Source of the DNA: Fimbriimonadaceae bacterium
GTDB lineage: Bacteria; Armatimonadota; Fimbriimonadia; Fimbriimonadales; Fimbriimonadaceae
Reading direction: 5' to 3'
Length of the DNA stretch: 64,000 bases
Assembly: GCA_020847855.1 (NCBI GenBank)
Contig: JADLBH010000029.1
Span: forward strand, 16,424 to 80,423
Made by a program: the position numbers and the translations under genes. The notes beneath the pieces were generated by a model. That model ran no database searches. It had not been told where the DNA came from and was given only the letters and a program-made list of their open reading frames with translations. Below are positions 1-9,945 of the stretch, piece after piece; position 1 is the stretch's first letter, and each line of letters begins with the position of its first letter.

Positions 1-7
1 GGCGAAG

Positions 8-634
8 TTGACGGTGACGAAGCGGTTCGTGGTCACGTCCCTGGGCGCGCCTCGCTTCCAGCGCGATCTGGTGACCGAGCGACGCCTCTTGCCTGGGATG
101 GCAGTCGGCCTCGCTTGGACCCCCATGGGCGGAGACCTCCTCTTCGTCGAGACCGCCTTGTTGCCAGGCACGAAGGGCCTCCTTCTCACCGGGCAGGCAG
201 GCGATGTCATGCGGGAGTCGGCGACAACGGCGCTCTCCTATGTCCGGTCCCACGCCCGAGAGCTAAAGATTGAGCCGGAGAGCTTCGAGAAGAACGAGAT
301 CCATATTCACCTTCCCGAGGGTGCGGTTCCCAAGGACGGGCCCTCCGCAGGCATCACGATGGTCTGCGCGTTGGTGTCTCTTCTCACGGGTCAAGGGTTG
401 ACCAAAAGGTTGGCCATGACCGGGGAGGTGACGCTGGTGGGGCAGGTGCTACCGGTGGGTGGTATCAAGGAGAAGGTTCTTGCGGCGCATCGGGCCGGGG
501 TAGAGACTGTCATTCTGCCAGCAGAGAACCGGAAGGACTTCGAAGAGGAGATCCCGGAGAAGATCCAAGCCCGTCTCACGGTCCGGTACGTCTCGAACGT
601 GGGCCAGGTGATCCGCGCCGCGTTCCCAGACTAG
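8..634 (+). CDS. lon: Lon protease, C-terminal proteolytic domain (5' end outside window)
   Basis: Contains KDGPSAGITM (catalytic Ser) and GEVTLVGQVLPVGGIKEKVLAAHRAG (catalytic Lys) typical of Lon S16 domain; ORF runs to the window edge. Confidence 0.93.
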   Translation: MTVTKRFVVTSLGAPRFQRDLVTERRLLPGMAVGLAWTPMGGDLLFVETALLPGTKGLLLTGQAGDVMRESATTALSYVRSHARELKIEPESFEKNEIHIHLPEGAVPKDGPSAGITMVCALVSLLTGQGLTKRLAMTGEVTLVGQVLPVGGIKEKVLAAHRAGVETVILPAENRKDFEEEIPEKIQARLTVRYVSNVGQVIRAAFPD

Positions 635-939
635 GCTTCCTGCGAGACTTCGACCTTGATCCCGATCGTACCGACGACGTCCGCAACGCCTTGGCACTCG
701 CTCTCGTCGGCCCGGTGTACGACGCACTGGCCGTACTTGTCTATCTCCCAAGCCTCGATGTAGGCCTCTTCGGCCGTGCAGGCGGTGGCGATCATGAGGA
801 CAGTGATCACTTCCTCATAGGTGTTCGTGTCGTTGTCATAGACCGTGACTTGCCAGAGCGGCCCAAGCTCCTTTCGCGTAACGGGGTCGAGGACAGGGAG
901 CGTGCCTGGCAGCTCGAATCTCGTGCTCAATCGTTCCAC
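631..939 (-). CDS. ClpS-like adaptor, divergent copy
   Basis: WQVTVYDNDTNTYEEVITVLM...AYIEAWEIDKYGQCVVHR...VADVVGTIGIKVEV aligns to the ClpS fold; probable GTG start overlapping the upstream gene end; pocket residues differ from canonical ClpS. Confidence 0.72.
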   Translation of the reverse strand: MERLSTRFELPGTLPVLDPVTRKELGPLWQVTVYDNDTNTYEEVITVLMIATACTAEEAYIEAWEIDKYGQCVVHRADESECQGVADVVGTIGIKVEVSQEA

Positions 940-1223
940 TCCGGCATGACCTCGGCCTTCACCCCTATCGTTCCTATGACGTCGGCCGCGCCCTGGCAGT
1001 CGCGCTGGGACCCAAAATGAACCGGTGCCTTCCCGTAGTGGTGGGCTTCCCACGTCTCCATCTCTGCCTCCCCCCGGCTGCAGCCGGTGGCTCGGACAAG
1101 AACTTCGATGACGGCCTCGTACGGAGTGTGATCGTCGTTGTAAATGACGGTCATGTGCCGTGCGCTTCCGGCATTTTCCGGGCCTACTCCCAACGGTTGG
1201 GTCTGAGGTGCCGCGATCGCCAT
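927..1223 (-). CDS. clpS: ATP-dependent Clp protease adaptor ClpS
   Basis: MTVIYNDDHTPYEAVIEVLVRATG...METWEAHHYGKAPVHFG; NDDxTP motif and pocket His; AGGAGAG Shine-Dalgarno before ATG at 1223. Confidence 0.83.
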   Translation of the reverse strand: MAIAAPQTQPLGVGPENAGSARHMTVIYNDDHTPYEAVIEVLVRATGCSRGEAEMETWEAHHYGKAPVHFGSQRDCQGAADVIGTIGVKAEVMPEWND

Positions 1224-1230
1224 CTCTCCT

Positions 1231-3438
1231 CTACGATTGTACTGCATTCTTCTGCCGTTCCCCTAGCTTCATCGCAACTCCAAGTAGGACGGGGAGCCCG
1301 AGCAGAGGGAGAAGGGCGAGGTGGGCCGGGAGGTAGGAGAAGGTCACGGTGTGAGTGCCTTCGGGCAAGCTCACGGTACGCCATGGGCCAGGGCCGAGGG
1401 GAACGGGTCGGCCCTCGATCCGCGCCTCCCAACCGCTTGCAGGTGCGTCCCGAAGTACGAGCATGCCCGGCCCGGTCGCCTTGACGACGACGCGGGCGGC
1501 CGTGTCCGTTACGATCTCGGCGGGCCCCTGCGGCGTTGATGCTCGGCCCGGCGAAAGGTTGTAGACGAACAAGTTGCGCCAGACCTTCGTTGGTTGGCCG
1601 AGTGCTTCGATAGCGGTTCGACTCACCACTTGGTCAGCTCCCAGCTCGGCAATCTTGGACATATCGGCGGTGGGTTTGACCAGCATCATGTTTCCATTGG
1701 CCTGTGGGGCGGGATCGCCGCCGACCGCGGCCGCCAAGCGATCCACCGAGGCTTTAGGGAGCAAGGAGTCATAGCCGCCCACGTCCTGGACCCCGAGCAA
1801 GACCGCCGAATTGGGCGGCGCGGCGACGGGGGCCATGCCGAAAAGGGACCAATCCTCGTTGACGAACGCGACCCGGCCGCGGAGCGGCGAGTCCGGGGGA
1901 AGGCTCGGTACCTGTCCGGTGGGGACGATCACGAGTTGGCCTAAGAAGAACTGGGCAGCCAAACCCAGACCGAGTGCGAGGGGCCGCTTACCGCGCTCGA
2001 CGAGCCGGATCGCTACCAGTGCGAGCAGCGTTCCCAACGCCACGCCTGGCAGGGCGACGAGCAGGGCGTTCACCGTCGCTTCTGGGACGATCGGCGCAAA
2101 GGCGGGTAGCCATGCCTGCGCCCGAGTGCCGACCGCATAGGCGACCACCACCGAGAACGCGGCCCCCGCGAGGAGCAGCACAACGGGCCGACGAGGGCAT
2201 GGGGATTCCTCGGGCTCGGGCCACGCCAAGCCCGCCGCGATCGCTACCGCGACTAGGGCAAGGATCAGGGCACGCCCAGGGCTTCCTGAAGCGGCCCAGC
2301 CTGGGAGGAATTGATACAGGACAACACTGAGGGGCCCGAAAGCAAGGAGCACCCCCAGCAGGCCCAGGATCATCGCCTCCCCGGCGCGCTTCCTCCGGAT
2401 CCAGGCGAGGAGACCAAGCGCAAACGGCCCGACGCCGAGCGCGGACTCGGCGAAAGCATCGCCGCGCTGGGTGTAGGAGGGCCAGTAGCCAGACATCTGG
2501 GCAACGTCGGTTCCGGGAAAGGCGGGTTGCCCAGGTAGGCCCAATACTGTAGGGAAGGCGGCCGTGGCGAGCCTCCAGGGTTGCACGGCGGAACCAAGAT
2601 AGGCGGCCTGGCCCTCTGTGGAGACGATGGACCGCCTGTGCCCTTCGCGAGCCAAGGCGAGGGAAGGGCCGACCTGGGGCCAAGCGCCCGCCACGCCGAC
2701 AAGACAACCGAGAGCGACCGCGATCACCGATCCGACGGGCCTTCGATGGAGGATCGCTCGACCGAGCGCGATCGCAGCGACCCCCATGAGCCCATAGGCC
2801 GCGATTTGAAGGTGCCCGGCCAACAGCATGCAAGCGATGCACGGGGCGAGGGCAGGGTGGATTCGCCAGCACTCGCGCTCGCTCGGAAGTGCGGCCCCCA
2901 GGGCCCATGGGATCCAAGAAGCGGTCGCCAGCACGGTGCCTAAGGGCGACCACGCGAGCATCCACGGGGACATCGAGAAGACCGCCCCGGAAAGGAACGA
3001 TCCGGTCTCGTTCGCCCCCAGCCTCCGGGCGAGCCACGCCGAACCAAGGCCCGCGAAGGCGAGGTGAAACCAAGCCAGGAGGTTCAGCGCAACAGGGGTC
3101 GGGGTTCTCAGCAAGCCCAAAACGACATGGGGCGGGTAGAGGCCTCCGGATTGGGAGTTCGCTAGCAAGGGGATGCCGCCGAGCTCCGTCGAGTTCCACA
3201 GAGGTACCTCGCCTCGGGCCCAAGACTTCAGGACAAGGTCGCGCCATAGGTACGTTTGCAAGGCCCCGTCCATTTGCAGGACATCAAAGGCCCTCGGGTC
3301 AGCCGGGGAGTCCCACGGGGCGGCCTGTGCGAGATGCCCCCACGGGCCTATGACCTCGCCGCGCAGAACCGCCTTCCAGAGCGGGAACGCGGGCAGCAGG
3401 AGGAGCAGGAAGAGGAGCGAAGGTCGCCGGAGTGCCAT
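1231..3438 (-). CDS. YfhO-like multi-pass membrane protein
   Basis: 735 aa, many TM segments, N-terminal DGALQTYLWRDLVLKSWARGEVPLWNS...GLYPPHVVLGLL typical of YfhO family. Confidence 0.7.
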   Translation of the reverse strand: MALRRPSLLFLLLLLPAFPLWKAVLRGEVIGPWGHLAQAAPWDSPADPRAFDVLQMDGALQTYLWRDLVLKSWARGEVPLWNSTELGGIPLLANSQSGGLYPPHVVLGLLRTPTPVALNLLAWFHLAFAGLGSAWLARRLGANETGSFLSGAVFSMSPWMLAWSPLGTVLATASWIPWALGAALPSERECWRIHPALAPCIACMLLAGHLQIAAYGLMGVAAIALGRAILHRRPVGSVIAVALGCLVGVAGAWPQVGPSLALAREGHRRSIVSTEGQAAYLGSAVQPWRLATAAFPTVLGLPGQPAFPGTDVAQMSGYWPSYTQRGDAFAESALGVGPFALGLLAWIRRKRAGEAMILGLLGVLLAFGPLSVVLYQFLPGWAASGSPGRALILALVAVAIAAGLAWPEPEESPCPRRPVVLLLAGAAFSVVVAYAVGTRAQAWLPAFAPIVPEATVNALLVALPGVALGTLLALVAIRLVERGKRPLALGLGLAAQFFLGQLVIVPTGQVPSLPPDSPLRGRVAFVNEDWSLFGMAPVAAPPNSAVLLGVQDVGGYDSLLPKASVDRLAAAVGGDPAPQANGNMMLVKPTADMSKIAELGADQVVSRTAIEALGQPTKVWRNLFVYNLSPGRASTPQGPAEIVTDTAARVVVKATGPGMLVLRDAPASGWEARIEGRPVPLGPGPWRTVSLPEGTHTVTFSYLPAHLALLPLLGLPVLLGVAMKLGERQKNAVQS

Positions 3439-3445
3439 CGGCCTC

Positions 3446-3793
3446 TCAGCCGCAGTACACCATTTGGCGGTTTGCGTTCTCGTGGTCCGGATTGATCGCC
3501 ACCAGCCTGCGAAAGGCGGTGCAAGCCTCCTCGGTGAAGCCCAGCATCATGTAGGTCATCCCAAGGTCGTTGAGGACGTCTTGGTTCTCAGGGTGTTCTT
3601 CATGGAGCGATTTCAACGCCTCGAGGGAGCCGTCGAAGTCCCCTTCGAAGCCTTGGATGAGGGCAAGTTGCCAACGAGCCCCGGTATGGCTTGGTTCCAC
3701 CGCGACCACTCGCTCAAATGCGCTTCGGGCTTCTCGGTACCGCCCCTCGCACCGTAGCTGGAAGCCCTCGCTATAGATCGCTTCGACACTCAT
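3446..3793 (-). CDS. TPR repeat protein
   Basis: MSVEAIYSEGFQLRCEGRYREARSAFERVVAVEPSHTGA...; TPR consensus spacing; start chosen at internal ATG 3793. Confidence 0.7.
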   Translation of the reverse strand: MSVEAIYSEGFQLRCEGRYREARSAFERVVAVEPSHTGARWQLALIQGFEGDFDGSLEALKSLHEEHPENQDVLNDLGMTYMMLGFTEEACTAFRRLVAINPDHENANRQMVYCG

Positions 3794-3842
3794 TTGCCAC
3801 GAACCAAGAGCCGAACTATACCAAACTGGAAGTAGCGATTCG

Positions 3843-5798
3843 CTATGCGGTGCCGGGCTCGAGCCTCGGGCTAGGGTGCTTGGACACGGCAGCCTCGTCG
3901 GTGGCCGCTGGCGGGGCACCGTCCAACGTGGTCTCAGCCGGCTTGGGCTCGGGAAGCTCACGCCCTGCGAGAATGGCCTCGAACTGCTCGCGGTCAATGG
4001 TCTCGTGTTCGAGGAGGGTGGAGACCACACGGTCGAGCTTGTCCCGGTACTGGGTGATGATGTCGGTCGCGCGCTGGTGGCAGTGGTCCACTATGGAGCG
4101 AACCTCTTCGTCCACTTGGCGAGCGATCTCCTCGCTGTAGTTCCTTTGCTCGACATAATCGCGTCCCAGGAAGGGGTTGCGCGAGCTTCGGCCGATCGCG
4201 AGCGTGCCCAGGCGCTCGCTCATCCCGTATTCGGTCACCATGGCCCTGGCGATCGCGGTCACCCGTCGCAGGTCGTCATAAGCGCCCGTGGTCACCGAGC
4301 CTTTCACGACCTCTTCCGCGACGCGCCCGCCCAAGAGGGCAGTGATCTCGTCCAGCAGCTTCTGCTTCGCGGTGAGGTAGGTGTCCTTCTCGGGTAGGTA
4401 CCAGGTGGAGCCCAGCGACATGCCGCGCGGCAGGACGGTGACCTTCTGGACCGGGTCGCAGTGCTCGAGGAACGAAGCGACCACGGCGTGCCCCGCCTCA
4501 TGGATGGCGATGGTCTCCCTCTCGTCCGGGTCCACGACGCGGCTCCTCCGCTCGGGCCCGGCCATGACTCGGTCGAGAGCCTCGTTAATATCGGACATCC
4601 CGATCTTGGACCGGTCGTTCCGTGCGGCGAGCAGGGCGGCCTCGTTCAAGCTGTTCGCCAGATCGGCCCCGGTGAAGCCGGGAGTTCGTTTGGCGATGGT
4701 CTCGAAGTCCACGTCGCCGGAGATCGGCTTGCCCTTGGCGTGAACCTTGAGGATTTGTTCTCGACCCTTGGCGTCGGGCATGTCCACTACGATCTGCCGA
4801 TCGAAGCGGCCGGGCCGCAGGAGCGCTGGGTCGAGCACGTCGGGCCGGTTGGTCGCCGCGATCATGATGACGCCGCTGTTGGGGTCGAAACCGTCCATTT
4901 CGACCAGGAGCTGGTTGAGCGTTTGCTCGCGTTCGTCGTGGCCCCCGCCGAGTCCGGCTCCTCGCTGTCGCCCGACGGCGTCAATCTCGTCCACAAAGAT
5001 GAGGGAGGGCCGATGGGCCTTCGCGGTCTCAAAGAGGTCGCGCACCCTGGCCGCACCCACGCCGACGAACATCTCGACGAAGTCGGAACCGGAGATATGG
5101 AAGAAGGGCACGCCGGCCTCGCCCGCGATCGCACGGGCCAAGTGGGTCTTGCCCACGCCGGGGGGCCCGGTCAAGAGGATGCCTTTCGGGATCTTCGCGC
5201 CGAGCGCGACGTACTTCTTCGTGTTTCGCAGGAAGTCCACGACCTCGAAGAGCTCCGCTTTGGCCTCATCAATCCCAGCGACGTCCTCGAACGTGATCTT
5301 CGGCGTGTTCTCGCCCGCCCGCTTGGCGCGGCTCCTCCCGAAGCTCATGGCTTGGTTCCCCCCCGCCTGGGCGGCGCGGGAGATCATGAGCCACAGGATG
5401 AAAAGGAAGCCGAGCAGGACGAGCAGGTTCAAGACTACGGGCAACCAAGTGAGCGCGGCGGGGGCGTCCTCGAGGGTGACTTCCACTCCCTTGGCCTCCA
5501 GGAGCTTCTGTAGCTCGCCGCCTGCGTAGGAGTCCGAAGTGTTCGCTTTGGCAACGTAGGGCTTGCCGTCCACCATCTCGCCTCGGATCGTCTTCTCCTG
5601 CCACTTGGCCGAGGAGATGTTGCCCGACTCGACCTCCTTTCGGAGTTGGCTGATTGTGAGTTCCTCGGGCGCTTGCGAGGCGATTCCCAGGCTGCCTGCC
5701 GTTCCGGAAAACATCCGGCTCATGAGAATCACGACCAGTACCGCGACTGCGGTGAAAAGTAAGCCTCTAACTCCTCGATTGTTCAAGTTTCCACCCAA
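3843..5798 (-). CDS. ftsH: ATP-dependent zinc metalloprotease FtsH
   Basis: N-terminal [25 protein letters not shown] Walker A, HEAGH zinc motif, AAA SRH. Confidence 0.97.
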   Translation of the reverse strand: MGGNLNNRGVRGLLFTAVAVLVVILMSRMFSGTAGSLGIASQAPEELTISQLRKEVESGNISSAKWQEKTIRGEMVDGKPYVAKANTSDSYAGGELQKLLEAKGVEVTLEDAPAALTWLPVVLNLLVLLGFLFILWLMISRAAQAGGNQAMSFGRSRAKRAGENTPKITFEDVAGIDEAKAELFEVVDFLRNTKKYVALGAKIPKGILLTGPPGVGKTHLARAIAGEAGVPFFHISGSDFVEMFVGVGAARVRDLFETAKAHRPSLIFVDEIDAVGRQRGAGLGGGHDEREQTLNQLLVEMDGFDPNSGVIMIAATNRPDVLDPALLRPGRFDRQIVVDMPDAKGREQILKVHAKGKPISGDVDFETIAKRTPGFTGADLANSLNEAALLAARNDRSKIGMSDINEALDRVMAGPERRSRVVDPDERETIAIHEAGHAVVASFLEHCDPVQKVTVLPRGMSLGSTWYLPEKDTYLTAKQKLLDEITALLGGRVAEEVVKGSVTTGAYDDLRRVTAIARAMVTEYGMSERLGTLAIGRSSRNPFLGRDYVEQRNYSEEIARQVDEEVRSIVDHCHQRATDIITQYRDKLDRVVSTLLEHETIDREQFEAILAGRELPEPKPAETTLDGAPPAATDEAAVSKHPSPRLEPGTA

Positions 5799-5878
5799 AG
5801 GATGCGGGCACCCCGCGTTTGTACACGGTACCTACGTTCGAGCCAAGGCTACCGTTCCGCGCCATTACGACTCATGGC

Positions 5879-7183
5879 CTATGCGTCGAGCCCCAGGTTC
5901 AGACGGATTGCACCCACCTCATGTTCGGAAACGGCGTCAGCACGGCTTAGTGCTACACCAGGGATCCAAACCGGGCCCTCTGGTCCCCGAAAGACAGGAA
6001 CATGGGGCCTGGCAACCGGCCCGATCCTCACGTCAGCGAGGGCTTTGGACACCTTCTTTGTCCCTGTCATCCCAATCGGGGAGATCCTCTCGCCCTCCTG
6101 GCCGGGGCCGACCTCGGTCACCGATCCCCTTCGTACGAAGACGCTCAACGTTCCCACCTCGTCGCCGATCCATGCCCTCCACGCTGGCCCACAAGCGGGG
6201 TGGTGCTCCGTGAGTTCCTGTCGAGGGAAGGGCTCTGCCCGCCGTTCGCAACGAATTCGGGAATGGTTCCACACGATCCTCCCACCTGGAAGGCTCACCG
6301 AGCCCGAATCCCCGCAGACGGCTTCCGCCGCCGCAGAGCCCAGGGTCAAGGGAGAAACCGCGAGGCGGAGGCAACGGTAACGGATGGCTGGGGGCAGCTC
6401 GCCCCACAGTGCCCGGTCAATCCTAGTCTCGTATCTTGTGACGATCTCCGCGATGGGGCCGTCGGGCTCCTTGCACTCGATCAGTGCCTTGGCCGCAAGG
6501 GTGTCGAGGAGCGCTTCGTCCTCGCGAGCGTGCCGGGCCGCACGACCCGCGGCCTCGCGCGCACCGGGATAGAGGTCGGCGAGGAGCGGCACGACCTGGG
6601 CACGGATTCGGCTACGGGCGAAGCGAGGGTCACAGTTCGCAGGGTCGGTGAGGAACGCCAAGCCGTGGTCGGCACAATAGCGGTGGGTCTCGGAGCGGGG
6701 CACATCAAGAAACGGCCTGAGGAAGCGTCCGGAAACCGGGGCGATGCCCCCCAATCCGCGGCCGCCCGTGCCACGCGAGAGACGCATGAGGAGCGTCTCG
6801 AACTGGTCGTCGAGCGTGTGGGCCGTGACGATCCACTCCAGCCCCTGCCGCTCCCGAGTCGCCTGGAGGAACTCGCGCCGCGCGATGCGCCCGGCCTCCT
6901 CGATGCCGATCCTCAACCTTGCTGCCAGGTCAGGCACGGACCGGGAGTCCGTAACGAACCCGCAACCGAGCGATTCGGCGAGCCGGGCACAGTGCTCGAC
7001 CTCTGAGCCCGATTCCTCGCGCATCCTGTGATCCAGGTGGGCTGCCACCACAGGGACTTCCGCGGATGCGAGCATGTGTAGGAGCGCGGTCGAGTCTGCG
7101 CCCCCGCTCAGGGCCAGAAGCAACGGCCTGTCGCCCAGGTTCACGCCAAGGTGCGCAAGGACAACCCTCCCTGACTCAGGCAC
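5879..7183 (-). CDS. tilS: tRNA(Ile)-lysidine synthase
   Basis: LLLALSGGADSTALLHML PP-loop, AAHLDHRMRE, VTAHTLDDQFETLLMRLSRGTG; located next to ftsH as in many bacteria. Confidence 0.93.
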   Translation of the reverse strand: MPESGRVVLAHLGVNLGDRPLLLALSGGADSTALLHMLASAEVPVVAAHLDHRMREESGSEVEHCARLAESLGCGFVTDSRSVPDLAARLRIGIEEAGRIARREFLQATRERQGLEWIVTAHTLDDQFETLLMRLSRGTGGRGLGGIAPVSGRFLRPFLDVPRSETHRYCADHGLAFLTDPANCDPRFARSRIRAQVVPLLADLYPGAREAAGRAARHAREDEALLDTLAAKALIECKEPDGPIAEIVTRYETRIDRALWGELPPAIRYRCLRLAVSPLTLGSAAAEAVCGDSGSVSLPGGRIVWNHSRIRCERRAEPFPRQELTEHHPACGPAWRAWIGDEVGTLSVFVRRGSVTEVGPGQEGERISPIGMTGTKKVSKALADVRIGPVARPHVPVFRGPEGPVWIPGVALSRADAVSEHEVGAIRLNLGLDA

Positions 7184-7214
7184 GCTTGAATCTTACCGGT
7201 ACTATCCACGAGGC

Positions 7215-8606
7215 ATGCCAGGGCCGATTGACCGCATACCGAACCTGCTCGCGAGGATTCGTCGTGCGGTTCGAAGGCCCGAGCCCGAGGCACTGCCCAC
7301 GGAGCTCCGGGAACAGAGGCCAGAGGACGTTGCGGACGCCCTCGAACGAATGACCAAGGACGAGGCCCTTGAGTCCTTGTCGCAAATGGAGCCGGACATG
7401 GCGGCGGAGGTCTTGGTCGAGCTCTCGGACGACACCGCGAAGACACTGGTGGCCGACCTGCCCGACCCGACCGTCGCGTACTACCTCGACGTCCTTCCGA
7501 TGGACGACGCGCTCGACCTCGCGGAGGACATGGATCCGGAGCGGCTCGAGAGCCTGCTCATGGTCGTTCCTGACGAGGACGCGGCCGAGATTCGACGGCT
7601 GATGCGCTTCCCCAAGGGGAGCGTGGGCCGCGTGATGACGGAGAGGTTCTTCGAGGTGGGTCCGGAGACTACCGTGGAGGAGATCCTCTTGGATCTTCGG
7701 CTGGCTCCCGAGGAGAAATATGAGACCGTCAACGACGTCTACGTGCTGGACGGCGAGCGAAGGCTTCTCGGACTGTTCAGCCTGAGGCGCGCACTGCGGG
7801 CCGAGCCGCGCACCCAGGCGAGCCAACTCTTGAGAGCCGACTTCGAATCGGCGCAAGCGGACGAGCCGGAAGAGGCCGCGGCCCGTCGGATGGCCCGATA
7901 CGGCTTCTATGCCCTCCCGATCTTGGACGGCGAAGGCCGCATGATCGGGATCTTCACCGGGGACGACGCCCAAGAGATCTTGCGGGACGCAGAATCCAAG
8001 GACGTGCTCGCGCTCGGCGCGGTGAGCGGCGGGGTCGAGTCCTATCTCTCCTTGTCCGTGTGGAACCTTGTGAAGCGGCGGGCACCATGGCTCATGATCC
8101 TCTTCGTCGCAGAGTCCATGACCGGGGTGGTGCTTCGGCACTATGGACAGCAACAAGCCAACGAGAAGGTGACGCGCCTCCTCTTGCTCATGCCGTTCGT
8201 ACCCTTGATCATCGGTGCCGGGGGCAATGCCGGCTCCCAGGTGACAACGACGATCACCCGTGCCCTTGCGGTGAACGAGGTCTCCACGGGGGACTGGTTC
8301 ACCGTTGTTCGTCGGGAACTCGCAACCTCCATCCTGATCGGAGCGTTGCTCGGGGTGATCGGACTGCTCCGGGCCGTCTATGTCTGGGGCGGTGCCCCGC
8401 AGGTCGGGCTTGTCGTCGGGATCTCCCTTCCCTGTGTGGTTCTTTGGGCGGCGGTCGTCGGCTCCGTCCTGCCACTTGGCGCCAAGCGGGTGGGGATTGA
8501 CCCGGCCGTCATGAGCGCACCGTTCATCACGACCTTGGTGGACGCCACCGGCCTAGTGATCTTCTTCGAAGTCGCCCGGGCCATGTTTGGCGGCTCGCTC
8601 GCGTGA
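7215..8606 (+). CDS. mgtE: Magnesium transporter MgtE
   Basis: MgtE_N, CBS pair, and C-terminal TM domain with PLIIGAGGNAGSQVTTTITRALA; start at ATG 7215. Confidence 0.95.
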   Translation: MPGPIDRIPNLLARIRRAVRRPEPEALPTELREQRPEDVADALERMTKDEALESLSQMEPDMAAEVLVELSDDTAKTLVADLPDPTVAYYLDVLPMDDALDLAEDMDPERLESLLMVVPDEDAAEIRRLMRFPKGSVGRVMTERFFEVGPETTVEEILLDLRLAPEEKYETVNDVYVLDGERRLLGLFSLRRALRAEPRTQASQLLRADFESAQADEPEEAAARRMARYGFYALPILDGEGRMIGIFTGDDAQEILRDAESKDVLALGAVSGGVESYLSLSVWNLVKRRAPWLMILFVAESMTGVVLRHYGQQQANEKVTRLLLLMPFVPLIIGAGGNAGSQVTTTITRALAVNEVSTGDWFTVVRRELATSILIGALLGVIGLLRAVYVWGGAPQVGLVVGISLPCVVLWAAVVGSVLPLGAKRVGIDPAVMSAPFITTLVDATGLVIFFEVARAMFGGSLA

Positions 8607-8691
8607 TAGGCTCTGGGCACGTTTTTGCGACGGATTGCGTATGCAATCAAGCCGGATGAACCCACGGCACCCTTTAGCCGACTATACGTCT

Positions 8692-9945
8692 ATGAGATTC
8701 CGAATGCTCACGAACCGAACGATCCTCGCCCTGGCCGCGACCACCTTCGCCGCCCTCGCCATCGCGCAAACCACGCCCGACACCCAAGCCAAGCCGTTCA
8801 GTTCCGAAACGAAGCAGGCCGTGCTCGCCAGCATCGAGAAGGTCCTCACCACGACCGCCTTTGTCCCTGGCGTGGACTTCACGAAGTGGCCTGGAATGAT
8901 CGAGAAGAAGAAGGGCGAGATCGAGGCCTCCGATAGTGCCAACCAGTTCACGAACGTCGTGAACGGTGCCCTGCACGAGTTCGGATTCAGCCACTGCGTG
9001 CTCTATTCACCGACGGTCGCCCAGGCGAGGACGAACCGAAAAATGGTGGGGCTCGGAGTCAGGATTCAACCCGAGGAGAAGGGAATTCGCATTGTGTGGG
9101 TCTTTCCGGAGAGCCCTGCGATGGAGTCTGGAATCGAGCCCGGCGACCTGATCTTCGAGGCCGACGGCAAGGCGGTTCGACAGGCGGGCGACTTGGGAGG
9201 CGAGGAAGGGTCCACCGTGAAGCTCAAACTCACGAGGGACGGCAAGGAACTGACCAAAACGATCACGCGACGGGCGTTTTCCACCGACATTCCGGAATCC
9301 GTGACTTGGGTGGACAAGGAGACCGCGGTCTTGACGGTCCCGACCTTCGACCTTGGCTATAACAAGAACAAAGCACTGGACAAGGCGATGAAGGAGGCGA
9401 TGACCGCGAAGCGGCTGATTCTCGACCTTCGCGGGAACGGTGGCGGCTCCGTCGTGAACCTGCTTCACCTCGCGGGATACTTCTTGAAGCGGGACGAGCC
9501 GCTGGGCACGTTCATCGGCAAGTCCTTGGTGAAGCGGTATCAGGAGGACACGGGCGACAAGTCCACGGACGTGCTCAAGATCGCGGCATGGCCGGAAGCA
9601 AGCCGCCTCAAGCCTGCCACTCGGGTCGAGCGGTACGCGGGCCAGGTCGCCGTCCTCGTGAACGGAGGGACGGGGAGCGCGAGCGAGATGATGGCGAGTG
9701 CGATGCGCGAGTATCGTGGTGCCAAGGTGATCGGCACGAAATCGGCCGGAGCCGTGCTGGCCAGCTACATGTGGCCGGTCGCCGAGGGCTTCACCCTCCA
9801 GTTCCCGGTCACGGACTACGTGACGATCAAGGGCTATCGCATCGAGGGGAACGGGGTCAAGCCGGACGTCGAGGTGGACGCTCCCGTCCGGTTCGGTGAA
9901 CCGGACAAGGTGGTCCTTGCTGCGGTGAAGGCGCTCTCCGGCTAG
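8692..9945 (+). CDS. S41 family peptidase (PDZ + tail-specific protease domain), secreted
   Basis: Signal peptide MLTNRTILALAATTFAALAIA; PDZ; LILDLRGNGGGS; GGTGSASEMMASAMREYRGAKVIGTKSAGA. Confidence 0.88.
   Translation: MRFRMLTNRTILALAATTFAALAIAQTTPDTQAKPFSSETKQAVLASIEKVLTTTAFVPGVDFTKWPGMIEKKKGEIEASDSANQFTNVVNGALHEFGFSHCVLYSPTVAQARTNRKMVGLGVRIQPEEKGIRIVWVFPESPAMESGIEPGDLIFEADGKAVRQAGDLGGEEGSTVKLKLTRDGKELTKTITRRAFSTDIPESVTWVDKETAVLTVPTFDLGYNKNKALDKAMKEAMTAKRLILDLRGNGGGSVVNLLHLAGYFLKRDEPLGTFIGKSLVKRYQEDTGDKSTDVLKIAAWPEASRLKPATRVERYAGQVAVLVNGGTGSASEMMASAMREYRGAKVIGTKSAGAVLASYMWPVAEGFTLQFPVTDYVTIKGYRIEGNGVKPDVEVDAPVRFGEPDKVVLAAVKALSG

Noticed and set aside
449-3353. Long antisense ORFs (e.g. 1988..3247 -, 2889..3353 +, 691..1020 +) overlapping recognised genes
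   Set aside because: High-GC shadow frames, Arg/Pro/Ser-rich, no domain motifs; the same pattern recurs across the window (e.g. 4461..5513, 19821..20927, 42013..43611)
7184-7214. M-box (ykoK) riboswitch upstream of mgtE
   Set aside because: Only 31 nt separate the divergent tilS and mgtE starts; no room for and no sequence match to an M-box
9600-9780. Calling the S41 protein at 8692..9945 a second pseudopeptidase because GTKSAGA lacks the canonical Lys
   Set aside because: Catalytic-type Ser (GSASE) is present and some S41 subfamilies use GxxTAGA-like segments; not enough to call inactive
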